Notes: generated from the sequence alone by a model not told the origin. Positions 1 to 8,889 are shown, counted from the stretch's first letter. The stretch: 64,000 nt of DNA from Actinoplanes philippinensis (GCF_900113015.1 NZ_FONV01000014.1:62001-126000); one strand, 5' to 3'. Numbers and translations are program-made.

Positions 1-1813
1 GACCCTCGCGACGGTCGCCGCGGCCGTCGGTGCGGTGACCCTCGCGACGCGGACCCGCCGGACGGTCACCGAAGCGGTCGCCCGCCGGACGGTCACCGAA
101 CGAACGCTGCGGACGGTCACCGGACGGCCGGTCGCCGAACGAGCGCTGCGGACGGTCACCGTAGGAACGCTGCGGACGGTCACCGGAGGGACGGTCGCCG
201 AACGAGCGATCCCCGTACGGCCGGTCGGAACGCTGACGGTCGCCGAAGCCACGGTCACCACGGTCGCCGGACGGGCGGTCGCCGTAGCCGCGGTCACGGT
301 CACCGAACGGGCGGTCCGAGCGGGGACGGTCACCGAACGAGCGGTCACCCGCCGGACGGTCGCCGTAGGAACGCTGCGGACGGTCCCCGAAAGGCCGCTC
401 GTTGCGCTCACCGAACGACCGCTGCGGGCGGTCACCGTAGGAGCGCTGCGGACGGTCACCACGAGGGCGGTCACCGAAACGGCCACGGCCGCCACCGGAC
501 CGCTCACGACGCGGCTCCGGCTCGTCGACGACCGGAACACCGCTGGGCTCACGGGCGCCGGTGATCTCCGACAGCTTGTCGTCACCCAGGCGGACGCGGG
601 TCTCGGCGGGAGCGACCCCGGCCTTCGACATCATCGCCTGCGTGGTCCGGCGCTGCTTGGGCAGCACCAGCGTGACGACCGCGCCGGACTCGCCGGCCCG
701 GGCGGTGCGACCGGCCCGGTGCAGGTAGTCCTTCGGGTCCTTCGGCGGGTCCACGTGCACGACCAGCGAAATGCCGTCGACGTGGATGCCACGGGCCGCC
801 ACGTCGGTCGCGACCAGGACGTTCGTCCGGCCTTCCTTGAACTCGGCGAGCGTACGGGTACGGACTCGCTGCGTCTTGCCGCCGTGCAGGGCGCCGGCCC
901 GGACACCGACCGCCGCGAGCTGCTCGACCAGCCGGTCCACGCCCATCTGGGTGCGGGCGAAGACGATGGTCTTGCCGTCCCGGTTCGCGATCCACGAGGT
1001 GATCGGGAACTTGTCGGCCGGCGGGATCAGCAGCAGGTGGTGATCCATGGTGGACACGCTCGCCTCCGCCGGGGCGGTCGAGTGCGTCACCGGGTCGTGC
1101 ATGAACCGCTGCACCAGCGCGTCGACGTCACCGTCCAGAGTGGCCGAGAACAGCAGGCGCTGCGCCTTCTCCGGGGTCTTGGCCAGCAGATCGGTGACCT
1201 CGGGCAGGAAGCCCATGTCCGCCATCTGGTCGGCCTCGTCCAGCACGGTGATCTCGACGTCGTCGAGCTTGCAGGCGCCCCGCTCGATCAGGTCGGCGAG
1301 CCGGCCCGGAGTGGCGACGATCACCTCGACGCCGCGGCGCAGGGCGTCCATCTGACGGTCGTACGGAACCCCGCCGACCGCGGTCTTCAGGAACACGCCG
1401 ACCGACCGGCCCACCGGCATCAGCGAGTCGGCGACCTGCATCGCCAGCTCACGGGTCGGCACCAGGATCAGAGCCTTCGGGTGATGCGGGCGAGCCCGGC
1501 CACCCTGCGCGGTGCGAGCCAGCACCGGCAGACCGAACGCCAGAGTCTTGCCGGAGCCGGTCTGGCCACGGCCCAGGACATCCCGGCCGGCCAGCGCGTC
1601 CGGCACGGTCGCGGCCTGGATCTCGAACGGGGTGGTGATGCCCTCACGGTTGAGGACACGCACGATCTCGGACGGCAGGCCGAGGTCGGCAAAGGTCTTG
1701 ACCGGCGCGGCGGCGGGCTCAGCCGCGGTGCCGGTGGTCTCGGGGGTCTCGTTTTCCGAGGTGGTGCTGTCGAAGACGGACGGGAACGTGCTGGCATCAG
1801 CGAAAGTGGTCAA
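1..1813 (-). CDS. DEAD-box ATP-dependent RNA helicase, 3' end cut by the window edge
   Basis: ATP-dependent RNA helicase that should remodel structured RNA in the cytoplasm (ribosome assembly, RNA decay or cold adaptation; RhlE/DeaD-like). The translation shows a Q-motif around residue 40, Walker A GQTGSGKT near 86, DEAD (VLDEADQMADMGF) near 190, SAT (LLFSATLDGD) near 220 and motif VI (HRAGRTARAGESG) near 371. After about residue 420 it becomes a long Arg/Gly/Asp tail of near-repeats such as GDRPQRSYGDRPQRSFG that runs off the left edge, so the stop is not visible and at least 604 residues are present. I chose the TTG at 1813 because AGAGAGG lies 5 bases upstream; an in-frame ATG at 1837 would add 8 residues. 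Basic RGG-like tails in this family bind RNA without specificity. The helicase assignment is firm; the subfamily is not. Confidence 0.93.
   Translation of the reverse strand, partial: MTTFADASTFPSVFDSTTSENETPETTGTAAEPAAAPVKTFADLGLPSEIVRVLNREGITTPFEIQAATVPDALAGRDVLGRGQTGSGKTLAFGLPVLARTAQGGRARPHHPKALILVPTRELAMQVADSLMPVGRSVGVFLKTAVGGVPYDRQMDALRRGVEVIVATPGRLADLIERGACKLDDVEITVLDEADQMADMGFLPEVTDLLAKTPEKAQRLLFSATLDGDVDALVQRFMHDPVTHSTAPAEASVSTMDHHLLLIPPADKFPITSWIANRDGKTIVFARTQMGVDRLVEQLAAVGVRAGALHGGKTQRVRTRTLAEFKEGRTNVLVATDVAARGIHVDGISLVVHVDPPKDPKDYLHRAGRTARAGESGAVVTLVLPKQRRTTQAMMSKAGVAPAETRVRLGDDKLSEITGAREPSGVPVVDEPEPRRERSGGGRGRFGDRPRGDRPQRSYGDRPQRSFGERNERPFGDRPQRSYGDRPAGDRSFGDRPRSDRPFGDRDRGYGDRPSGDRGDRGFGDRQRSDRPYGDRSFGDRPSGDRPQRSYGDRPQRSFGDRPSGDRPQRSFGDRPAGDRFGDRPAGPRREGHRTDGRGDRREG
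40..510 (-). repeat. Degenerate coding repeats of the helicase tail
   Basis: Repeats of roughly 18-24 bases on the minus strand encode variants of R-P-Q-R-S-Y/F-G-D and G-D-R-P. The phase is kept in the helicase reading frame, so this is a protein repeat rather than a non-coding element. Repeats of this kind change length easily between strains. Confidence 0.75.
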
Positions 1814-2037
1814 GAGAACCTCTCTACGGGGGCGCATGCTCGCGAATGGCCCGCCGCGGTCATCGGAGACCGCTCGCTGAAATGCCCGCAAGAACGCCCG
1901 TGGCGTGCACCGGGTGGGCACGCCGCGTCAATAACTACCATCAGTGTACGGGTGAACGTCTGAACCGCCGACCGCATTCCGGCCGGGTAGTGGGCATGCT
2001 CACCCCGAAGCGCAACCGCGCCAGCTTAAATGTTCGA

Positions 2038-2064
2038 GGCCCCGGGCGGCAAAACGCCGGGGCC
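2038..2064 (-). terminator. GC-rich hairpin downstream of the Pro/Ala-rich gene
   Basis: GGCCCCGG (2038-2045) pairs with CCGGGGCC (2057-2064) around an A-rich loop, about 30 bases beyond the stop of the upstream gene on the minus strand. The following bases are moderately AT-rich (TCGAACATTTAAG) but hold no clean T-run. The rest of 1814-2094 is the leader and promoter region of the helicase; I see no confident promoter there. Confidence 0.55.
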
Positions 2065-2094
2065 ACGTGGCACTGTCGGGACTGCGTCAGTTGC

Positions 2095-4767
2095 TCACTT
2101 GCCGGTCAGATTACCGATGAAGTCGGTGAACGCGTCACCCGCTGTGAACACGAACACCAGGCTCACCGTCACCAGAAGGCCGAGCACCGCGAGCATGGCG
2201 ATGACCACCTTCAGGTTGCTGCGGCGCTGATCGACCGGAGCGTCATACCACCCCTGGGCGAGGATGTGGCCGGTCAGCGACCCCGAATTCTCCACCGGGT
2301 CCGAGACCGGCATCGTCATGTCGATCGCCGGGTAACCGCCCGTGCTGTACACCGTGCCCTGGCCGCGCTGCTGCGGCACGCCGCCACCGACCGGGCTGAT
2401 CGGGGTGGTCGGCGGGTTGCCGTACTGGGACGGCTGTGGAGTTGCGGCCGAGACCGGCTGGGTCATCTCGATGTTCTCCGGTGACGACGGGAAGCCCCGG
2501 TACGGCGTTCCACGAGGAGCGCTCTGCGGAGCCGGCGGCAGGCCTGCCGAGGCGGCGGTGGGCGGCAGGGTGTAGCTGGGCAGACCGTTTCCGGTCGGCG
2601 GGCGGGTTCCGGCTCCCGGGCCGTTGCCGGCTGGGCCACTGCTGGCTGGGCCACTGCCGGTTCCCGGGCCGTTGCTGGCTGGGCTACTGCTGGCTCCCGG
2701 GCCGTTGCTGGCTGGGCCACTGCCGGTTCCCGGGCCGTTGCCGGCACCCGGACCGTTGCCGTCCGCGGCGTTGTTTCCGGGGGTCAGGCTGTTTCCGATC
2801 ATCGGGGCCGGAGGGACAGGGCCGGGAGGGACCGGTCCCGGACCCGGCGGGATCGGGCTGGGGCCAGGGCCGGGCGGCACCGGGCTGGGACCGGGGCCCG
2901 GCGGGATCGGGTTGGGCCCGGGACCGGGCGGGATCGGGCTCGGCGGGATCGGCGTGGGCGGGACCGGGCCCGGGGGCACCGGTGTGGGCGGGATCGGGCC
3001 TGGAGGAACCGGGCTCGGCGTCGGTGTGGGCGCGGGCGGAACCGGCCCGGGGCTAGGCGCTGGTGGGACAGGATTCGGCGCGGGCGCGGGCGCGGGCGTG
3101 GGCTTGGGCACCGGGAACGGCGTCGGCGGCTTGGCCGGCTCGGGCTGGGCCGGTTTCGGTGGGGCCGGGCGCGCGGGCGCCGGTTGCGGGTTCGCCGGCT
3201 CGGGATCGGCAGGGTCAGTCGGCTTCGGGCGCTCGCCGGGCTCGGGCTTGGCCGGTTCAGGCTTCGCGGGTTCGCCGGGCTGGGGTTTGACGGGCTCGGG
3301 TTTGACAGGTTCACCGGGCTCGGGTTTGGCCGGCTCGGGTTCGGCGGGCTTCGGCTCGTCCGGCCGGGAGCCGGGCGGATCGGTCGGCTTCGGCTCGTCC
3401 GGCCGGGAGCCGGAAGGCTGGGAGCCGGAAGGCTGCGGATCCGTTGCCTTGGAGCCGGCGACGTTCCAGTCGGTTGCCTTGGGGCCAGCCGCGTTCGGGC
3501 CAGCCGCGTTCGGGTCGGCTGCCTCCGGGACGGCCGACTTCGGTTCAGAAGGCTGGGGGCCGGAAGGCTTCGGGCCGGCGGGCTTCGCGGGTTCGGCCGG
3601 CTTCTCCGGGGCGGAAGATGTGACGTCGGCGACAGCGGCCGAGCCGGTTGGTCGTGGTGCTGAACCGTAGACGGTCGGCTGGCCCGCGGCACGAGCCGAG
3701 GCCGGAACCTCGTCGGCAGCCGGCCGAACCACGCCGGGCACGGACACCCGCGCGGCTCCCGCTCCGGGCACCGCCGAGACCGGCCGTGCCGACGACCCGC
3801 CAGCCGCGAGCGAGACCGGACGACCACTGGATGCCGGCGGCGTGCTGGAAGCGGACGGGGCCGAGGTTGGCGTGCCGGGAGCGGGCGCTTTCAAGGGAGA
3901 CTCGCCGGCGGGCTTGCCGGACGTGGGCGCCGAGCTCGGGGAGTAGGTGGCTGGGGTGCCCGAGGTCGGCGCTGTCGAGGGCGGAGCGACGGCTGGGGTG
4001 CCCGAGGTCGGGGCTGCCGAGGGCGGAGTGACGGAAGCGGACACCCGACTGGCGGGCGCTTGCGAACCCGCTGCGCCGTCGGCTGGGGCAGCGACGGAGG
4101 CGGAGGCACTCACTCGGGGCGCGGACGGCGCGGACACGGGCACCGAGGCCGAAGCCCTGACAGCAGACGCCGAAGCGGCAAGCCCCGAGCCGGCTGCCGG
4201 TGCGGCAGAGGCCGGTGCGGCAGAGGCCGGTGCGGCGGAGACCGGCACGGCTGATGAGGAGGAGACCGGCGCTGCGGCGGGCTCGGAGGTCGGAGTTGCG
4301 GCGGGCGCGGCCGAGACCGGCGCGGCGGAAACCGGGGCTGCCGAGACCGAGGCGGAGGCAGGCTTGAAGGCGGAGGCCGGGGGCGCCGAAACGGGGGCGG
4401 AGGCAGACGCGGGAGCGGCTGCCGGGGCGGCGGAGACCGGAGCGGAGGCGGCGGCCGGGGCAGCGGAGACCGGGGCCGGTGCGGCGGTGGCCGGGGCGGC
4501 GGAGACCGGGGTCGGTGCGGCGGATATCGGAGCGGCGGCGGAGACCGGGGCCGAGGCGGCGGCCGGGGCTGCGGAGACCGGGGCCGAGGCAGGCTTGGAG
4601 GCGGCGGGCGGGGTGGAGGCGGGCTTGGGATCACCGGCCGGAGAGGCCCACAACGCGCCCGGGGCGGGCGGGGGCGGAGGAGCGTACCCCTCGGTGTCGT
4701 CGGCGGGCGGCCGCGCGGCGGACGGTGTTCCGGTCTCGCCGTCCTTGGTCGCCTGCTGCTCGTCCAT
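2095..4767 (-). CDS. Pro/Ala-rich protein with a C-terminal transmembrane helix
   Basis: 890-residue protein that I cannot assign to a family. The start at 4767 (MDEQQATKDGE) has GGGAGGA just upstream; an in-frame start at 4821 would add 18 residues. The bulk is low complexity in successive blocks: SAAPA/PVSAAP repeats in the first third, then K/E-P repeats (EPKPAEPEPAKPEPGEP), then a pure Pro/Gly stretch (PPGPVPPTPIPPSPIPP), then GPGTGSGPASNGPG-type repeats. The last 110 residues are less biased and end with one hydrophobic helix at about 854-876 and a short polar tail. With no signal peptide this looks tail-anchored, with the long part probably cytoplasmic. Possible roles are a scaffold or a spacer; both are guesses. 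The Pro-rich blocks create long Gly-rich open frames on the opposite strand, which are shadows. Confidence 0.75.
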   Translation of the reverse strand: MDEQQATKDGETGTPSAARPPADDTEGYAPPPPPAPGALWASPAGDPKPASTPPAASKPASAPVSAAPAAASAPVSAAAPISAAPTPVSAAPATAAPAPVSAAPAAASAPVSAAPAAAPASASAPVSAPPASAFKPASASVSAAPVSAAPVSAAPAATPTSEPAAAPVSSSSAVPVSAAPASAAPASAAPAAGSGLAASASAVRASASVPVSAPSAPRVSASASVAAPADGAAGSQAPASRVSASVTPPSAAPTSGTPAVAPPSTAPTSGTPATYSPSSAPTSGKPAGESPLKAPAPGTPTSAPSASSTPPASSGRPVSLAAGGSSARPVSAVPGAGAARVSVPGVVRPAADEVPASARAAGQPTVYGSAPRPTGSAAVADVTSSAPEKPAEPAKPAGPKPSGPQPSEPKSAVPEAADPNAAGPNAAGPKATDWNVAGSKATDPQPSGSQPSGSRPDEPKPTDPPGSRPDEPKPAEPEPAKPEPGEPVKPEPVKPQPGEPAKPEPAKPEPGERPKPTDPADPEPANPQPAPARPAPPKPAQPEPAKPPTPFPVPKPTPAPAPAPNPVPPAPSPGPVPPAPTPTPSPVPPGPIPPTPVPPGPVPPTPIPPSPIPPGPGPNPIPPGPGPSPVPPGPGPSPIPPGPGPVPPGPVPPAPMIGNSLTPGNNAADGNGPGAGNGPGTGSGPASNGPGASSSPASNGPGTGSGPASSGPAGNGPGAGTRPPTGNGLPSYTLPPTAASAGLPPAPQSAPRGTPYRGFPSSPENIEMTQPVSAATPQPSQYGNPPTTPISPVGGGVPQQRGQGTVYSTGGYPAIDMTMPVSDPVENSGSLTGHILAQGWYDAPVDQRRSNLKVVIAMLAVLGLLVTVSLVFVFTAGDAFTDFIGNLTGK

Positions 4768-4946
4768 GGGTCCTCCCGACCACCGCTGCCGACGATGTCT
4801 CGGACGTCGGGCGCTGACCATAACCGTGCCACATCAGCCGGTGTGAACACACCCGGCATCAGCGTCACTCGCCCGGCAACGACCGTCCGATGGCCGACCG
4901 GCCGTTTCGGGCCGTTGCGCCCGGCCCCCTTTGTCTGCTTACCGGA

Positions 4947-6605
4947 TCACTTGTCGCCGGAACCGGCGCTGGACGAAGCGGACGTCGCGGCTGAATGTGC
5001 CGCGGACGCCGCCCCGGAGGCGGCGGCCTGCGACGCGCTCGCCGCCGCGGAGCCCGTGGTGCTGCCGACCGAGGCGCTCGGCGTGTTCTTCGTCGGCTCC
5101 TTCGACGTCTCGTCGGTCGCCGGCGGCGGCACCACGGGCGGTGTCGACGGGGACGGCGACGGCGACGCCGACGGTGACGGCGAACTCGACGGGGACGTCG
5201 AGGTGCTCGGCGACGTGGAGGCGGACGGCGACGTGGAGGTGGACGGCGACGCCGAGGTGGAGTTGCCCGGTTTCGGCGAGGACGACGTCGAGTTGCCCGG
5301 TTTCGGGCTGCTGCTGGCCGACGGCGACTTGGTCGGGGTGACCGGCTCGTCCGGGTCGGGGTTGCCGAGGTCGGGCGTCTCGGTCTCGCCCTCGATCGAG
5401 CCGTAGATCCGGGTGGCGGCGAAGAGGCGAGTCCACCGGACGGGGGTGAGCCGCACGTTCAGACCGCTACGCGGAGCCTCGACCATCATGCCCTGACCCG
5501 CATACATGGCGACGTGGTGAATTCCCGTCCAGCTGCTCGACGAGCTGAAGAACAGCAGGTCGCCGGGGAGCAGCGAGTAACGGGAGACCTGCCGCTCACG
5601 GGTCTGGTAATACTGGTCGCGCGACACCCGGTTGAGCTGGAAGCCGACCGAACGGTAGGCCGCCCACATCAGGCCGGAGCAGTCGTACTGATCCGGGCCC
5701 TCCTCGGACCACACATACGGGTCGCCGCGCTGGGCGAGCGCGAACTGCAGCGCCTGGACCGCCCGCGGGTCGGCGCCGCGGCCGGCGTCGGCGCCCGCCA
5801 GATACTCCGCGCCGAGCTGCTGGTCGGCGGCGTTGGCGGTGCTCTCGGCGGCGCTGATCTCGTCGCGGTGCTCGTTCTCGTACTTGGTCTGGGCCGCCTG
5901 TTTCTTGCTCAGGGTGGTGTTGAGCTGCGTCCACTGGGCGGCCAGCGCCGAATACCGCGCGTTGGTGGAGACCTGGTCGGTGGCCGCGGTCCGGGCGGCC
6001 TCCTCGGCGGCGATCAGGCGGCGGGCAGCCGCCTCATACGACGAGGTGGCGTCACCGCGCTGCATGCGGGACAACGCGTCCAGCTCGGCCCAGCGGGAGT
6101 CGATCGCCCCGGGCGGCAGGGCGGCGGCCTGCTGCATCGCGGCTGCGGCGGACTCCTGGGCCACCCGGCGGGCCTGGACGAGCGCCTGCTGGTTCTCGGT
6201 GACCCGGGCGGTGGCGGCGGTGAGCTGCGTCTGGGCGAGGTCACGATCCTGGCCGACGCGGATCAGCTGGTCGCCCAGGGTGGCGATCTCGGCGCGGCCC
6301 TTCTCCACCTTCTGCAGGACGGGGCTCGCGGGGGCGCCGGGCGTGATCAGCGAGGGTGTGGCCGGGGTGTTCGTGGAGGCGGGGGTGCCGGGGAGCACGA
6401 GCGGGCCGACCGCGACCGGCTGTGAGCCGCCGTCCGGCACGGACGTCATGGTCCCGGGGGCGCCCGCCGGGTCGGCCATCGCCGGGATCGGCTGGAACAG
6501 CGCTGCGATCGCGGCTGCCACCGCGGCCGAGATGACGAACGGGCGCAGACGCGAGCGCACGGGACGCATGCGATGCGTAGTGCCTCGCCGCACTGCCTTG
6601 GCCAT
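4947..6605 (-). CDS. Secreted NlpC/P60 family peptidoglycan endopeptidase
   Basis: Cell-wall hydrolase expected to cut peptide bonds in peptidoglycan stem peptides outside the membrane (RipA/RpfB-partner class). From the ATG at 6605 the 552-residue product starts with a basic stretch and a hydrophobic signal segment (FVISAAVAAAIAALFQPIPAMA). A long Ala/Gln/Glu-rich, probably coiled-coil region follows to about 270, then the NlpC/P60 domain with catalytic Cys309 in YDCSGLMW and His364 in IHHVAMYAG. The third polar residue of the triad is not obvious: the usual HAP-like segment reads VEAPRSG. From about residue 410 the protein is a Ser/Thr/Pro-rich tail (SPSASTSPS repeats) ending in an Ala/Ser-rich stretch, possibly a wall-spanning linker. 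A GTG at 6638 would add 11 residues and has AGGGAC upstream; I prefer 6605 because the signal peptide then begins normally. Confidence 0.9.
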   Translation of the reverse strand: MAKAVRRGTTHRMRPVRSRLRPFVISAAVAAAIAALFQPIPAMADPAGAPGTMTSVPDGGSQPVAVGPLVLPGTPASTNTPATPSLITPGAPASPVLQKVEKGRAEIATLGDQLIRVGQDRDLAQTQLTAATARVTENQQALVQARRVAQESAAAAMQQAAALPPGAIDSRWAELDALSRMQRGDATSSYEAAARRLIAAEEAARTAATDQVSTNARYSALAAQWTQLNTTLSKKQAAQTKYENEHRDEISAAESTANAADQQLGAEYLAGADAGRGADPRAVQALQFALAQRGDPYVWSEEGPDQYDCSGLMWAAYRSVGFQLNRVSRDQYYQTRERQVSRYSLLPGDLLFFSSSSSWTGIHHVAMYAGQGMMVEAPRSGLNVRLTPVRWTRLFAATRIYGSIEGETETPDLGNPDPDEPVTPTKSPSASSSPKPGNSTSSSPKPGNSTSASPSTSTSPSASTSPSTSTSPSSSPSPSASPSPSPSTPPVVPPPATDETSKEPTKNTPSASVGSTTGSAAASASQAAASGAASAAHSAATSASSSAGSGDK

Positions 6606-6756
6606 GAGCTCCCCGTCCGTGACGGTTACGACCGTCACTTGTCGTCCCTAAAGGTTCTTACCGCAAGGCCCGTACCGGTGTCGATCGAATGAAGGTGAAA
6701 GCACGCTGAGAATTTTTCAGATGAACGGTGCCGCAGGTCACCGATGGGTGGCGACG

Positions 6757-6769
6757 TACCCTCGTGCAC
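6757..6769 (+). promoter_or_regulatory. -10-like hexamer for a leaderless mqnE transcript
   Basis: TACCCT (6757-6762) ends 7 bases before the ATG of mqnE and there is no Shine-Dalgarno sequence. This is the usual geometry of leaderless mRNAs in actinobacteria. No good -35 box is visible. Confidence 0.4.
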
Positions 6770-7939
6770 ATGGATGCGGGGTTGAAGCGAGAGCTGGAAG
6801 CCAAGGTCTACGCGGGCGAGCGACTGTCCCGCGAGGACGGTGTCGCCCTCTACGCGAGTGACGACCTGGCCTGGCTCGGCCGATTGGCACACCACAAGCG
6901 GACCGTGATGAACGGCGACCGGGTGATGTTCAACGTCAACCGGCACCTCAACCTGACGAACGTGTGCTCCGCCAGCTGCGCTTACTGCTCCTTTCAGCGC
7001 AAACCGGGGGAGAAGGACGCCTACACGATGCGCATCGACGAGGCCGTCGCCAAGGCCAAGGAGATGGAGGACGAGCAGCTCACCGAGTTGCACATCGTCA
7101 ACGGCCTGCACCCGAGCCTGCCCTGGCGCTATTACCCCAAGGTGTTGCGCGAGCTGAAGGCGGCGCTGCCCGGCGTGAAGCTCAAGTGCTTCACCGCGAC
7201 CGAGGTCCAGTGGTTCGAGAAGATCAGCGGCCTGTCGGCCGGCGAGATCCTCGACGAGCTGATGGACGCCGGGCTGGAGTCGCTGACCGGCGGCGGCGCC
7301 GAGATCTTCGACTGGGAGGTCCGGCAGCACATCGTCGATCACGCCTGCCACTGGGAGGACTGGTCGCGCATCCACCGGGTCGCGCATGAGAAGGGCATGA
7401 AAACCCCGGCGACCATGCTGTACGGCCACATCGAGGAGCCGCGGCACCGCGTCGACCACGTCCTGCGCCTGCGCGAGCTGCAGGACGAGACCGGCGGTTT
7501 CGCGGTCTTCATCCCGTTGCGCTACCAGCACGACTTCCACGACTCCCAGGACGGCAAGGTCCGTAACCGGATCCAGGACCGCACCACGATGGCGGCGCCG
7601 GCTGAGTCGCTGAAGACCTTCGCGGTGTCCCGCCTGCTGTTCGACAACGTGCCGCACGTCAAGTGCTTCTGGGTGATGCACGGGCTCTCGGTGGCCCAGC
7701 TCTCGCTCAACTTCGGGGCCGACGACCTGGACGGCTCGGTCGTCGAGTACAAGATCACTCATGACGCCGACTCGTACGGCACGCCGACCACCATGCACCG
7801 CGACGACCTTCTTCACCTGATCTGGGACGCCGGTTTCCAGCCCGTCGAGCGGGACACTCGTTATCAGGTGGTACGTGAGTACGAGAAGGCGCCGTCGCTT
7901 GCCGAGCGCCGCAGCGAGCCCCAGAAGATCTGGGCCTGA
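6770..7939 (+). CDS. mqnE: Aminodeoxyfutalosine synthase MqnE
   Basis: Radical SAM enzyme of the futalosine menaquinone pathway. It adds the adenosyl radical of SAM to the MqnA product, 3-[(1-carboxyvinyl)oxy]benzoate, giving 6-amino-6-deoxyfutalosine. The 389-residue protein carries the cluster motif C66-x3-C70-x2-C73 (CSASCAYC), which follows NVNRHLNLTN, and the family signatures ELHIVNGLHPSLPW and KTPATMLYGHIEEP. Length matches the family (about 370-390). I chose the ATG at 6770 because a -10-like TACCCT sits 7 bases upstream and homology begins near here; upstream in-frame codons would add residues without conserved sequence. Two small genes follow in the same direction. mqnA and mqnC are also in this window but lie in separate transcription units. 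Confidence 0.96.
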   Translation: MDAGLKRELEAKVYAGERLSREDGVALYASDDLAWLGRLAHHKRTVMNGDRVMFNVNRHLNLTNVCSASCAYCSFQRKPGEKDAYTMRIDEAVAKAKEMEDEQLTELHIVNGLHPSLPWRYYPKVLRELKAALPGVKLKCFTATEVQWFEKISGLSAGEILDELMDAGLESLTGGGAEIFDWEVRQHIVDHACHWEDWSRIHRVAHEKGMKTPATMLYGHIEEPRHRVDHVLRLRELQDETGGFAVFIPLRYQHDFHDSQDGKVRNRIQDRTTMAAPAESLKTFAVSRLLFDNVPHVKCFWVMHGLSVAQLSLNFGADDLDGSVVEYKITHDADSYGTPTTMHRDDLLHLIWDAGFQPVERDTRYQVVREYEKAPSLAERRSEPQKIWA

Positions 7940-7958
7940 CCGGGGAGACGATGCGCCG

Positions 7959-8366
7959 ATGACCCAGCAGAAAGACGCCGGCGGCCGGCTGGCCACGATC
8001 GGTGACCTGCTGGGTTCCGCGTTCGCCGGGCTGGCCGCGGGCGCGGGCGTCCTGCTGGTCTTCGAGACGGTGATGGCGCTGACCGGCCTCGGCGAGTTCG
8101 GCGGGTCGAACGGGTGGCTCCTGGTGATCCTGCCCGTCTGGCTGTTCGTCGAGGAGTTCCGGGGCGAGGGCTTCGGGCCGCATCGGATCATGGTGGGTGG
8201 CCTGGCCGCCGGGTTCGGGGTGGCGATCGGTATGACGGTGGCCGGTCTGGTGGCGGAGGTCGCTCCGCCCTTGGTCAGCGGCGGCTCCGGCGCGGTGACC
8301 GGTACGGTCGTGTATTGCCTGGTCTGGTTCTACGGCCTCCGGTGGCTCGGTCACCGGTCGGGCTGA
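7959..8366 (+). CDS. Small integral membrane protein downstream of mqnE
   Basis: 135-residue protein of unknown function with about four hydrophobic segments (LLGSAFAGLAAGAGVLLVF, GWLLVILPVWLFV, IMVGGLAAGFGVAIGMTVAGLV, GTVVYCLVWFYGL). It starts with ATG at 7959, 20 bases after the mqnE stop, with GGGGAG about 12 bases upstream. Codon use fits its neighbours and the next gene begins 11 bases later, so it is probably co-transcribed with mqnE. I do not recognise a named domain; a link to quinone metabolism is inferred from position only. Confidence 0.75.
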   Translation: MTQQKDAGGRLATIGDLLGSAFAGLAAGAGVLLVFETVMALTGLGEFGGSNGWLLVILPVWLFVEEFRGEGFGPHRIMVGGLAAGFGVAIGMTVAGLVAEVAPPLVSGGSGAVTGTVVYCLVWFYGLRWLGHRSG

Positions 8367-8377
8367 GGGAGATAACG

Positions 8378-8695
8378 ATGAAGCCCGCCGTCAAGTACGC
8401 GCTCGGCCGCCTCGGCCTGTTCCTGGTCGTGTTCGCGGTGCTGATCCCGACGACGCCGCTGAACATCCTGGTCAAGGCGATGGTTGCGCTCGTCGCCGCG
8501 TCCGGCCTGTCGCTGATCCTGCTGCGTGGCTGGCGGGACCAGTCGGCGGAGCAGTTCGGCGAGATCGCCGCCCGCCGTTCGGCGGAGAAGGAGCGGCTGC
8601 GTTCGGCGCTGGCCGGTGACGAGGTGGCGGCCGCCGAGGGCGACCGGGTCACCGCCGCCGACATCGTCGAGCACGCGAAGCGCACCGGCGCCTGA
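8378..8695 (+). CDS. DUF4229-type membrane protein
   Basis: 105-residue protein beginning MKPAVKYALGRLGLFLVVF, with two membrane helices (GLFLVVFAVLIPTTP and LVKAMVALVAASGLSLILL), then RGWRDQSAEQFGEIAARR and a charged C-terminal tail. This is the pattern of the DUF4229 family, which in other actinomycetes often lies next to menaquinone genes such as mqnE or the UbiA-type prenyltransferase. The ATG at 8378 has GAGGGAGA upstream. The function is unknown. Confidence 0.82.
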   Translation: MKPAVKYALGRLGLFLVVFAVLIPTTPLNILVKAMVALVAASGLSLILLRGWRDQSAEQFGEIAARRSAEKERLRSALAGDEVAAAEGDRVTAADIVEHAKRTGA

Positions 8696-8721
8696 TCCCG
8701 GCATCGATCGATGCCGGGATC
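8694..8721 (+). terminator. Perfect 28-bp palindrome after the DUF4229 gene
   Basis: Bases 8694-8721 read the same on both strands (GATCCCGGCATCGA and its mirror). The palindrome begins inside the stop codon of the DUF4229 gene. As RNA it would form a hairpin with almost no loop and no T-run, typical of many GC-rich actinobacterial terminators. It separates the mqnE unit from the cobalamin unit. Bases 8722-8885 hold a TTGACA at 8722-8727 without a convincing -10 partner, and nothing else I can assign. Confidence 0.6.
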
Positions 8722-8889
8722 TTGACAACGCGTTAGTCGAGTCGTGCAGAGTTTCGGCCGCCCCGGCTTCGTACCGGCGGATTCGGTCACCGGTCGTGTG
8801 GTCCGCCTGGGCCGACACGCCTCCGGTGACCGAAAAGGGACACCGTAGGCGGGGAGGACACGATTCGCACCGATGACGGCTCCCGGCCG

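Noticed and set aside
35..1963. 642-residue plus-strand open frame full of TV/AERAL repeats
   Set aside because: It is the complement of the helicase gene. Its low-complexity composition comes from the repeated Arg/Gly/Asp codons, and the minus strand shows all helicase motifs.
2580..2770. Regularly spaced near-repeats that could suggest a CRISPR array
   Set aside because: Units are contiguous, in-frame coding repeats of a Gly/Ser/Ala protein block with no unique spacers and no cas genes.
2624..3670. Gly-rich plus-strand frame resembling a PE_PGRS-type protein
   Set aside because: Antisense of Pro codons (CCN becomes NGG). The minus frame is longer, has a ribosome binding site and a sensible membrane helix.
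6639..6769. ydaO-type c-di-AMP riboswitch before the NlpC/P60 gene
   Set aside because: The gap is only about 130-160 bases and I could not find the conserved ydaO core; not supported.
6635..8191. 518-residue minus-strand open frame
   Set aside because: Opposite mqnE and the next gene, which carry clear conserved motifs; the minus product matches nothing and is composition-biased.
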